Part shown: piece after piece, positions 12,777 through 18,615 of the stretch
Position numbering within the stretch: position 1 is the first letter of the stretch
Layout: each line of letters begins with the position of its first letter
From: Methanodesulfokora sp964525965
Lineage (GTDB): Archaea; Korarchaeota; Korarchaeia; Korarchaeales; Korarchaeaceae
Direction: 5' to 3'
NCBI GenBank assembly: GCA_964525965.1
Contig: CAZGKA010000043.1
Location: forward strand, 1-18,615
Length of the DNA: 18,615 nucleotides
Notes under the pieces: model-generated
The model's database searches: none
Told to the model about the DNA's origin: nothing
The model's input: only the letters and a program-made list of their open reading frames with translations
Made by a program: the position numbers and the translations under genes

Positions 12777-13688
12777 TCAGGTCTTTATGCCCCCCGCCGT
12801 GGACTGGAGCATGTAGCTCCTAGCGAATATGAAGAAGAGTATCGTGGGCAGGAGGTATAGGGTTCCGGCCGCAGCCACGATGGGAAGATGGACCACCTCA
12901 AGACTGCCTTCAGCCAGCAGACTCTCTATATACGTGGCAAGCGTTTTCTCCGTCGGGGGCAGGAACACCAGCACATAGATGAGGTCCTCCCATCCAGCTA
13001 GAAAGCTGAATATGGCCACGGTTGCTATGCCCGGCTTGACCAGGGGCAGGACTATCTGCCTCCACACCCTCACCCTGGAGGCTCCATCTATTATGGCCGA
13101 CCACTCGACCTCCCACGGAACCTTGTCGAAGAAGCCCTTCATGACCCAGATGCTCATGGGAACCTCCAAGGCTGCTCTGGCGACTATGACGTAGGAGAAG
13201 GCGTAGGATGTCCATAGGCTGCTTGGTAGGCCGAGTTTTACGTACACATATATGGTGTAGACGGCTATTATCAGGGCGACCCCTGGAAAGGCGTGGAGGA
13301 GTATCAGGAGCTTCATGAGAAACTTCCTTCCGCTGAACTTCATCCTCGAGAACGAGTAACCGGCCAAGGTGCTCAGCAGGGTGACGACGGCCATGACGCC
13401 CAGAGCGACGACGAACGTGTTGAATATGTAGCGGAGGATGTCCCACGTCGTGAGGGTCTGGCCAGGTATCGTGGAGAGCCTGCCCTGGAAGAAGAGTATC
13501 CAGTTCTGGAGCGTAAGCCTCAGCCTGCCGATAGTCAAGCCCGTTATCATGTTGTTGGTGAAGCTGGACCCCATAAGCACGAAGTAGACCACCAGTATGG
13601 GCAGAGAGGCCAGGAGCAGGGCCGCCCCTATGACAACGGTCAGCTTCCTCCTGCTCAGGGTCTCGACGTCGGCTGAGATCCTGCCCAT
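12777..13688 (-). CDS. ABC transporter permease, MalG type
   Basis: The 303-residue protein is the second membrane subunit of the sugar importer. It has about six hydrophobic helices, and the cytoplasmic coupling loop EWSAIIDGASRVRVWRQIVLPLV (residues 195-217, split here only by motif) carries the EAA-type Gly and the LP pair that dock on the ATPase. The first helix (about 20-42) is followed by a ~45-residue external segment, as in MalG relatives. The ATG at 13688 shares its A with the TGA of the upstream permease (TGATG), and the ideal ribosome binding site GGGTGATC lies about 5 bases upstream inside that gene, so translation is coupled. A GTG one codon earlier is possible but less well spaced. 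Confidence 0.93.
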   Translation of the reverse strand: MGRISADVETLSRRKLTVVIGAALLLASLPILVVYFVLMGSSFTNNMITGLTIGRLRLTLQNWILFFQGRLSTIPGQTLTTWDILRYIFNTFVVALGVMAVVTLLSTLAGYSFSRMKFSGRKFLMKLLILLHAFPGVALIIAVYTIYVYVKLGLPSSLWTSYAFSYVIVARAALEVPMSIWVMKGFFDKVPWEVEWSAIIDGASRVRVWRQIVLPLVKPGIATVAIFSFLAGWEDLIYVLVFLPPTEKTLATYIESLLAEGSLEVVHLPIVAAAGTLYLLPTILFFIFARSYMLQSTAGGIKT

Positions 13689-14641
13689 CACAGATCACCC
13701 TTGGGCTCCTTTATCATCTCATCGTAGCCCAGAACCTTCAAGGCCACAAGCCCCAAGGCCACACCGATCACGGAGAGGATGCTGGCCGCAGCTGCTGCCA
13801 GCCCCTGGTCCTTCACCGTGGTGAAGGCCATTCTGAAGGCATAGAGGGCCCAGGTCTGTCCCCAGCTGCTGTCGACGATCCTCCACTCCACCAGCAGGAA
13901 GAGATGCGTGAAGGTCGTCGACAGGCTCAGAAGCTGCCAGACGGTCACGAACACCAGGTGCCACTTGACCAGGGGGAGCATCACGTACCTTATCACGTTG
14001 AGGGTAGAGGCCCCGTCCACCCTCGATGCTATTATGAGCTCCCTAGGTATGCTCTTGAAGGCCGAGTAGAAGAGGACCATCCCGAAGCTCACACCGACCA
14101 GCCCGTTCACAAATATTATTATGAACCAGGCGCCCCACGGGAGAAAGCTCGGATCCTGGCCGAGGGATATTGGATGGCTTATCAGCCCAAGCCTCATGAG
14201 TAGGTCGTTGAGTATTCCCAGCTCGGTGCTGTGGAAGAAGTAGTACCATAGGAGGGAGTAGACGGCTACGGGGGTCATTCTGGGAAGGAGCCAGAAGGTC
14301 TGAAACATTGCGGAGGTTTTCTCCTCTATGAAATAGGTTGCAAGAGCCAGTATCAAGCCCCCAAACACGTTTATCAGCAGGGTTATCGCCACGAACACGA
14401 AGGTTGTAGTGATTATGGCCTGCATGTCCGGGTCGTGCGTGATCAGGTAGAAGAGCCTCCAGTAGTTCTCTGTCCCCACGAGCTCAGCGAGGTACTTGTG
14501 TATGTTCCAGTTCTTCATGGGGGTGAAGCTTATGTAGACCGTCATGAAGAGAGGGACCAGGTAGAATATCACAACTACAGCCAGAGCAGGTCCCAAAAAA
14601 AGGAGGAGACTGGGTTTCTTTGGTTTGAGCAAAGAGGTCAC
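13688..14641 (-). CDS. ABC transporter permease, MalF type
   Basis: This 317-residue protein is the first membrane subunit of the importer. The N-terminal helix (about 12-36) is followed by an external loop and five more helices; the EAA coupling loop spans about residues 201-225 (ELIIASRVDGASTLN, then the conserved LP). It lacks the extra N-terminal helices and large P2 domain of Escherichia coli MalF, as is usual for archaeal CUT1 permeases. The start is unsettled: GTG 14641 lies just after the binding-protein stop, but TTG 14632 has GGTGA at 14639-14643 at better spacing; they differ by three residues. Its stop overlaps the start of the second permease by one base. Confidence 0.93.
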   Translation of the reverse strand: MTSLLKPKKPSLLLFLGPALAVVVIFYLVPLFMTVYISFTPMKNWNIHKYLAELVGTENYWRLFYLITHDPDMQAIITTTFVFVAITLLINVFGGLILALATYFIEEKTSAMFQTFWLLPRMTPVAVYSLLWYYFFHSTELGILNDLLMRLGLISHPISLGQDPSFLPWGAWFIIIFVNGLVGVSFGMVLFYSAFKSIPRELIIASRVDGASTLNVIRYVMLPLVKWHLVFVTVWQLLSLSTTFTHLFLLVEWRIVDSSWGQTWALYAFRMAFTTVKDQGLAAAAASILSVIGVALGLVALKVLGYDEMIKEPKGDL

Positions 14642-14645
14642 CGCT

Positions 14646-16343
14646 TCACGGGAAGGTCCAGCCGACTGGTATCTCGCCGACTACCTCAACATTCTTGGCC
14701 AGGTCCGGGTCAGCGTTGACCTTCTCCACCACGTAATTGACCGCTTTATCTGGAGTCATCGCTCCTCTTATCACTTTATCTATGACATCGGCAAATATGT
14801 TGGCCAGCTTGGGATAGAGCGGATGGCTCGGGGCAAGGTGCGTGTAGTCCAGCATGTAACTCACGTTTGCTAGGAAGCCGACGTTCAGCGGCTTGACGGT
14901 CTTCTTCACTATGTCCTTCAGGGCGTCCTTGGTCTTGGAGCTGAGGTCAAGGTTCAGGCTGAGCAGCTTGTTTATCCACTCCTTGTTCTTGAGCAGAGCG
15001 GAGGAGGCCTTTCTCACAGGAACGTGAGCGCTTATTATGCTGTGTATGGCGTTTATGTCCGGACTGCTGGCCTCAACAACCATGAGGAAGGCCAGCTCAT
15101 GATACTGCTCCTTTAGATCGTTGTACTGCGGATTGTCCTTGCCGGCGTTGCTGGCTATCATCCACATGAAAGGCTGGCTGAGGGTCACGGGCTTATCTCC
15201 AGGGTCTCCAGCAGGGAAGAGCGTGTAGTAGAACTTCTTGTATATCTCCTCGGGGGTCAAGGGTCTGGACTTCTTGGTCTTTGGATCCACGTAATAGCTC
15301 TTGGTCTGCCACTCGGTCCAGTGCCAGGTCCCTCCTATGAAGGCCAGCGTGTTCCCGGTTGTGTCCTTCTCGCCCACCACGGTGGGGTGTATCTGCTGGG
15401 CCCAGTCCCAGGACATCATGTCCTTGGGCAGGAGGCCCTTCCTAGCGAAGGTGTACTCGACCATGAACCACTTGTAGAGAGCAGCTTTGTCCACCACCAG
15501 CTTGCCGGTGTTGGGATCATAGAGCTTGCCTCCGAAGGCGAATATGAACTGGACCAGATCAGGATGAGCGCTTCCCTTCCTGTGTATGAGTCCCCAGGTA
15601 GCGCATCCCTTCTCCTTGGCCTCCATGGCCTTCTCAAAGAGATCATGCCAGGTGAACTTCCCGGACTTGACCTCGTCGGCCAGGTTCTTTATGTCCCATC
15701 CCATGCAGGCGGCCACATCCTTCCTTATGTAGATGGGCCTGGCCTCAGTGTCCTGGGGGATGGCGTAGTACTTGCCCTTATACTTGGCAGCCTCCATCAG
15801 CGGCTTGTAGAAGTCGCTAAAGGTTGAGCTCCAGTACTTGTTCACGTAGTTCGTTATGTCCAAGATGTAGTCCTCGTCGGCCAGGTTGGCTATGTATATG
15901 TAGCTGTCGACGAAGAAGTCTCCGTTGCTGTTCTGACCGACTGCGCTCAGGAACTCATCGTATAGCTTGGAGAAGCTGTCCTGCCAGTACGTGTCGACAT
16001 TTATTTTGACGTTTATCCCGTTGTCGGACCATATCTTGTTTATCCTGTAGGCGGCCTCAACTATGCCGTACATCCTCATGACGCTGTTCGGATCTCCAGC
16101 CGCCCAGACGGTATACTTTATGGTGTGTATTCCCTTCGACTCGAAGAACTTGCCTAAAGCTATGACGTCCTTCTCTAAGTTGCCGGTCAGCTCGGGAGGT
16201 TTAACCGTCTCTTTGGTTGTGGTGGTTGGTTTGGTCGTAGTAGTGGTGGTTGGGGTTGACGGCTTCTGAGTAGCCAAATACGCTCCTGCCGCTATCACGA
16301 TAATTGCCACGATCACTATCACGGCTAAAGTGCTCGCTTTCAT
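14646..16343 (-). CDS. ABC transporter substrate-binding protein (carbohydrate type)
   Basis: This 565-residue extracellular protein should capture the importer's substrate. The N-terminus has only one Lys before a long hydrophobic helix (residues ~6-25), then a Thr/Pro-rich linker (about 28-48) typical of archaeal binding proteins that tether and glycosylate the stalk. The body has features of family 1 solute-binding proteins, such as KYKGKYYAIPQD near the hinge and many exposed Trp/Tyr suited to sugar stacking. There is no lipobox Cys, so anchoring is by an uncleaved helix or by class III (prepilin-like) processing. It is larger than most sugar-binding proteins (about 400-450), which may mean an oligosaccharide ligand. 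The ATG at 16343 has GAGGTG some 7 bases upstream. It is the first gene of the operon. The substrate cannot be named. Confidence 0.92.
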   Translation of the reverse strand: MKASTLAVIVIVAIIVIAAGAYLATQKPSTPTTTTTTKPTTTTKETVKPPELTGNLEKDVIALGKFFESKGIHTIKYTVWAAGDPNSVMRMYGIVEAAYRINKIWSDNGINVKINVDTYWQDSFSKLYDEFLSAVGQNSNGDFFVDSYIYIANLADEDYILDITNYVNKYWSSTFSDFYKPLMEAAKYKGKYYAIPQDTEARPIYIRKDVAACMGWDIKNLADEVKSGKFTWHDLFEKAMEAKEKGCATWGLIHRKGSAHPDLVQFIFAFGGKLYDPNTGKLVVDKAALYKWFMVEYTFARKGLLPKDMMSWDWAQQIHPTVVGEKDTTGNTLAFIGGTWHWTEWQTKSYYVDPKTKKSRPLTPEEIYKKFYYTLFPAGDPGDKPVTLSQPFMWMIASNAGKDNPQYNDLKEQYHELAFLMVVEASSPDINAIHSIISAHVPVRKASSALLKNKEWINKLLSLNLDLSSKTKDALKDIVKKTVKPLNVGFLANVSYMLDYTHLAPSHPLYPKLANIFADVIDKVIRGAMTPDKAVNYVVEKVNADPDLAKNVEVVGEIPVGWTFP

Positions 16344-16412
16344 TTTCCCACCTCATCAATTTTTGTGGATATCGGGGGGACCCCGAGGGGAGAAGCGAGA
16401 AGCAAGTCCCTA

Positions 16413-16445
16413 CATATAAATTTGGAAAAAATATATAAGTTTTCC
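16413..16445 (-). promoter_or_regulatory. Promoter and palindromic operator of the ABC importer operon
   Basis: The minus strand carries two overlapping TATA-like elements, TTATATATT at about 16430-16438 and AATTTATATG at 16413-16422, with predicted transcript starts near 16408 and 16391, giving leaders of about 50-65 bases. A perfect inverted repeat, GGAAAA at 16424-16429 and TTTTCC at 16440-16445 with a 10-base spacer, brackets the stronger box A. A dimeric regulator bound there would block TBP, suggesting repression lifted by substrate. The motif differs from the TACT-x3-AGTA type of TrmB sites. Confidence 0.5.
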
Positions 16446-16488
16446 TTTCAACGTAAAATGTCTAGATTCCCGTTTTCACCGATAAAAC

Positions 16489-16500
16489 TAGATTTAATAA
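16489..16500 (+). promoter_or_regulatory. Box A candidate for the CutA gene
   Basis: AGATTTAATAAA lies about 26 bases before ~16521, giving a leader of some 50 bases. A weaker TTTTATGA at 16532-16539 would start too close to the ribosome binding site. Confidence 0.35.
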
Positions 16501-16569
16501 AGAACCAAGCATTGTTGTTTTCCAGTGATGGTTTTATGACGAGAAAGCCCTGTAGGTGGAGGTGACCTC

Positions 16570-16911
16570 ATGTACGCTGTCGTGCTGACGACCGTGAACT
16601 CCAGGGATGCGGCCGAGAGGATAGCCGACGAGCTTCTCGGAAGAAGGCTAGCTGCATGTGTGCAGATCCTAGGCCCGATCACGAGCAAATACTGGTGGAG
16701 AGGGAAAATTGAGAGATCAGAGGAGTACCTGATCTTTATCAAGAGTAGATCCGATCTCTACGACGAGCTTGAGACCTGTCTCAGGGAGGTGCATCCCTAC
16801 GAGGTCCCAGAGATAGTTCTCCTCCCTGTGAAGAGGGGGTTGGAGGAGTACCTCGGCTGGCTGGACTCCTCCGTGCGGAGGACAGGTGAATGTGTCGAGG
16901 ATAGCCGCTGA
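16570..16911 (+). CDS. cutA: CutA-like divalent-cation tolerance protein
   Basis: This 113-residue protein matches the CutA family, small trimeric proteins of ferredoxin-like fold found in all domains, linked to copper and other divalent-cation tolerance, with no settled biochemical role. Family landmarks: VVLTTVNSRDAAERIADELL at the start (cut here at the helix), ACVQILGPITSKYWW, the RGKIERSEEYLIFIKS strand, and VHPYEVPEIVLLPV. The C-terminal ~10 residues (RTGECVEDSR) extend past the family core. The ATG at 16570 has a perfect GGAGGTGA at 16558-16565. It diverges from the ABC importer operon across a 226-base regulatory region and is followed by a strong inverted repeat and T7 tract. Confidence 0.96.
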   Translation: MYAVVLTTVNSRDAAERIADELLGRRLAACVQILGPITSKYWWRGKIERSEEYLIFIKSRSDLYDELETCLREVHPYEVPEIVLLPVKRGLEEYLGWLDSSVRRTGECVEDSR

Positions 16912-16947
16912 TCGAGCTCGCGAGCCTGCAGGCGAGGTACTTAAGTT

Positions 16948-16980
16948 TTGTGAACAGAGCGTTCACAACGCTATTTTTTT
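16948..16980 (+). promoter_or_regulatory. Perfect inverted repeat plus T7 between CutA and the next gene
   Basis: TTGTGAAC (16948-16955), a 5-base spacer, and GTTCACAA (16961-16968) form a perfect 8-bp inverted repeat, and T7 follows at 16974-16980. It can be a terminator for CutA. It can also be an operator: CTATTTTTTT at 16971-16980 may be the box A of the next gene, putting transcription near its ATG (17002), with the palindrome directly upstream. Confidence 0.5.
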
Positions 16981-17001
16981 GATTTGGCTGGATAACCACA
17001 T

Positions 17002-18453
17002 ATGAACAGAGCAGTCCTCGTGGCGATCGTTCTGGTGGTCATCCTCATCGCATGTGTAGGGGTTTATCTGCTGGCCAGCAGAGGAGTGGATCGATACCTC
17101 GCTGGTGAACAGGGTTCCACGATCAGCATGAGACCCACTGAGTTCAAGGAGGAGTACGTGAAGAAGAGGTGGGAGGGGTACGACGTATTTAAGGCTGGAG
17201 AGTACCTCGTCAGAGCTTATTATGCTTACAAGCAGGGGAATAAGGCTGGGGCAAAGGAGTTCTACCATCTAGCTGTGGAAAGCTTAGAGAATGCTCCCCT
17301 TCTCCCGAAGGCTAAAATGATAAAGAGGGGTCTGACCAGCAGCAACGTCCAGATAGTCAGGGTTCCGACCGCTCACGACTTCGTGCCGCTCGGTGACGTG
17401 TACGTGATGAGCAAGAACGGCTATCTAGCCTATCCATCGAACGACCTCAGGTGGAAGCTCAGCTGCTTCATCTATGTGGCCTATGGTAGGACCGAGGACG
17501 GGAAGCACTTCTTCGTCTACCAGGGAAGGAACCCGTTCACGGGAGAGCCTCCACACCTTCCGAAGATATATCTGGACGGGAGATGGATCGCTCCCTTCCC
17601 CAGGTTCTACGGGCCTCTTTATTACGACGAGAGCAAGGACATGGTGTATAACTACGATGCATCCCACACCTACATAGAGACGCTGACCTACAAGCCCTCG
17701 GAGAGGCTGTGGATACAGGAGATAAGGCCGTTGAATGGAAGTGGTCCCTGGCTCAGGATAGTCGGTAAGGCCGAGGGCAAGACCTTCTGGCTCGGGGACT
17801 GGGACGGATCCTTCCTCATACATGGGGTCACCGCCAACAAGAAGGATTTGGATGTGTGGGGAGGCTTCTGGGACGTTGGGGAGATGAAGGCAGAGCTCCA
17901 CCTGAATGGGAGAAACTACACGTTCTACGGATACTTTCTCTTTGACAGGGCCAGTCACTTCACGTACTACTACAAGACGGCTGCAGAGGGAGGAGGTTCC
18001 TCTCCCGTCTCGTTCTCCTGTATGTTTCTGTGCCAGAAGGAGTTTTGCCTTATCGTCGATAGCACGACCAACCCATCTCCTCTCAAGTCGCCGGTTCCGT
18101 TCGAACACCAGGCCAGGGTGAACTTCAGGAACGGGCTCTCCTTCCCGCTGACGGAGTTCGAGCTCAAGGATGATGGGTGCGTGCAGCCCTCTAGGTTCAT
18201 CCTCAAGGGAAGGTTCGATGGAGGCAGCGTGAACCTCGTGGGGAAGGTGTCCATATACTGGCCGGAGAAGTGGCCCGTGAGGAGGGGGACGTGGTGGGAC
18301 CCCGACGGATATGCGAGCTGGGGGAGGGCCGTCATACACTGGACCGGCAACATCACCCTTAACGGAGAGGTGATAAAGGTGGACGCTTACGGTTTGGGAG
18401 AGTTCACCAGGTACTCATCGTCTGGAGGCAGCTGCTACATCACACCTGGATAG
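17002..18453 (+). CDS. Surface-anchored beta-rich protein of unknown function
   Basis: This 483-residue protein has an N-terminal hydrophobic helix (about 5-25) with two polar residues ahead of it, then an extracellular body. The helix contains Leu15-Ile16-Ala17-Cys18, which fits a lipobox, but hydrophobic residues continue after the Cys, so a plain anchor is equally likely. Residues ~45-105 are helical and repeat-like (a possible TPR-like hairpin: AGEYLVRAYYAYKQGN, AGAKEFYHLAVESLEN). From ~115 onward the protein is beta-rich and full of Trp and Tyr (GFWDVG, YYYKTA, WTGNITLNG, GLGEFTRY), recalling the lipocalin-like fold of CrtC/AttH proteins; that resemblance is weak. The ATG at 17002 has no ribosome binding site and may be leaderless. 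Its last 14 bases overlap the convergent gene. It does not clearly belong to the sugar importer. Confidence 0.75.
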   Translation: MNRAVLVAIVLVVILIACVGVYLLASRGVDRYLAGEQGSTISMRPTEFKEEYVKKRWEGYDVFKAGEYLVRAYYAYKQGNKAGAKEFYHLAVESLENAPLLPKAKMIKRGLTSSNVQIVRVPTAHDFVPLGDVYVMSKNGYLAYPSNDLRWKLSCFIYVAYGRTEDGKHFFVYQGRNPFTGEPPHLPKIYLDGRWIAPFPRFYGPLYYDESKDMVYNYDASHTYIETLTYKPSERLWIQEIRPLNGSGPWLRIVGKAEGKTFWLGDWDGSFLIHGVTANKKDLDVWGGFWDVGEMKAELHLNGRNYTFYGYFLFDRASHFTYYYKTAAEGGGSSPVSFSCMFLCQKEFCLIVDSTTNPSPLKSPVPFEHQARVNFRNGLSFPLTEFELKDDGCVQPSRFILKGRFDGGSVNLVGKVSIYWPEKWPVRRGTWWDPDGYASWGRAVIHWTGNITLNGEVIKVDAYGLGEFTRYSSSGGSCYITPG

Positions 18454-18615
18454 CGGAGACCTCCTCATACTCCTTATGAACCTCCAATATCTTGAGCTCG
18501 AAGTCCCAGCAGTCGTAGTAGAGGTTTCCACCTCCCCACTCCACTTCTCCTCTTTGGTTGTCCACGGGATCGGATCTGAAGTGTGCCTTCGGTGGATCGA
18601 ACTGCTCCGAGATCT
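18440..18615 (-). CDS. C-terminal part of an unidentified protein (cut by window edge)
   Basis: Reading leftward from the window end, an open minus-strand frame of 57 codons runs from 18613 to a TGA at 18440-18442. It reads as convincing protein: SEQFDPPKAHFRSDPVDNQ, then VEWGGGNLYYDCWDFE and LKILEVHKEYEEVSA. The other two minus frames give low-complexity Ser/Arg/Thr text or an early stop. It overlaps the end of the plus-strand surface protein by 14 bases. I do not recognise the family from this tail. The start lies beyond the window. Confidence 0.7.
   Translation of the reverse strand, partial: ISEQFDPPKAHFRSDPVDNQRGEVEWGGGNLYYDCWDFELKILEVHKEYEEVSAIQV

Noticed and set aside
12910..13698. 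262-codon minus-strand frame inside the second permease
   Set aside because: It is the +1 shadow of a gene with intact helices and EAA loop; its text is Arg/His/Gly-rich without domains.
16365..16412. Leader hairpin or riboswitch in the importer 5' leader (GGGG, CCCC and GGGG tracts at 16374-16390)
   Set aside because: The tracts can pair only with loops of one or two bases or in very short stems, so a stable switch is not supported.
17425..18339. 304-codon minus-strand frame opposite the surface protein
   Set aside because: The composition is Pro/Val/Arg/Glu shadow text, with no start signal; the plus frame has a membrane anchor and coherent aromatic beta pattern.
1..18615. CRISPR array near the CARF gene
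   Set aside because: No regularly spaced repeats of 24-37 bases were seen in any non-coding stretch.

Overview
This window looks like chromosomal DNA from a thermophilic archaeon of the TACK group. The evidence for that is a eukaryote/archaea-type signal peptidase with a Ser-His-Asp arrangement, AT-rich box A elements about 26 bases ahead of inferred starts (several transcripts look leaderless), Shine-Dalgarno sequences of the GGTGATC type inside operons, frequent TTG and GTG starts, a heavy AGG/AGA arginine bias, and a CARF-family protein. A korarchaeal origin would fit, but that is a guess. No rRNA, tRNA, CRISPR array, insertion sequence or phage gene was found.

Layout. Bases 1-1800 (+): 3' end of a VWA-domain gene, a signal peptidase, and a four-helix membrane protein of unknown function whose end overlaps the next gene. 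Bases 1765-4665 (-): a CARF plus winged-helix protein with its own leaderless promoter, then an APC amino-acid permease followed 3 bases later by exonuclease III. Bases 4680-5119 hold no intact gene, but may hold a frame-broken small one. Bases 5120-6523 (+): a 51-residue four-cysteine protein, too short for routine gene callers, followed 12 bases later by a membrane-anchored protein of unknown function. Bases 6537-7463 (-): a surface Ig-like protein with a long cytoplasmic coiled coil. Bases 7601-9731: a SAM methyltransferase (+) meeting a DapA-superfamily aldolase (-), then a small metallophosphoesterase (-). Bases 9760-10361 are gene-poor and rich in hairpins, with a possible small RNA or small protein. 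Bases 10362-11562: a nitroreductase (-), a strong candidate stand-alone structured RNA gene (+), and a small coiled-coil membrane protein (-). Bases 11675-16343 (-): a complete four-gene carbohydrate ABC importer (binding protein, two permeases, ATPase) with a palindrome covering its TATA box. Bases 16570-18453 (+): CutA and a large surface-anchored beta-rich protein of unknown function. The window ends in the 3' part of a minus-strand gene.

The importer operon is the one clear multi-gene system: the Thr-linker-tethered binding protein delivers substrate to the MalF/MalG-type channel driven by the MalK-type ATPase. The items most likely to be new are the structured RNA at 11018-11143, the four-cysteine small protein at 5120-5275 with its membrane partner, and the RNA-or-peptide locus at 9818-9988.
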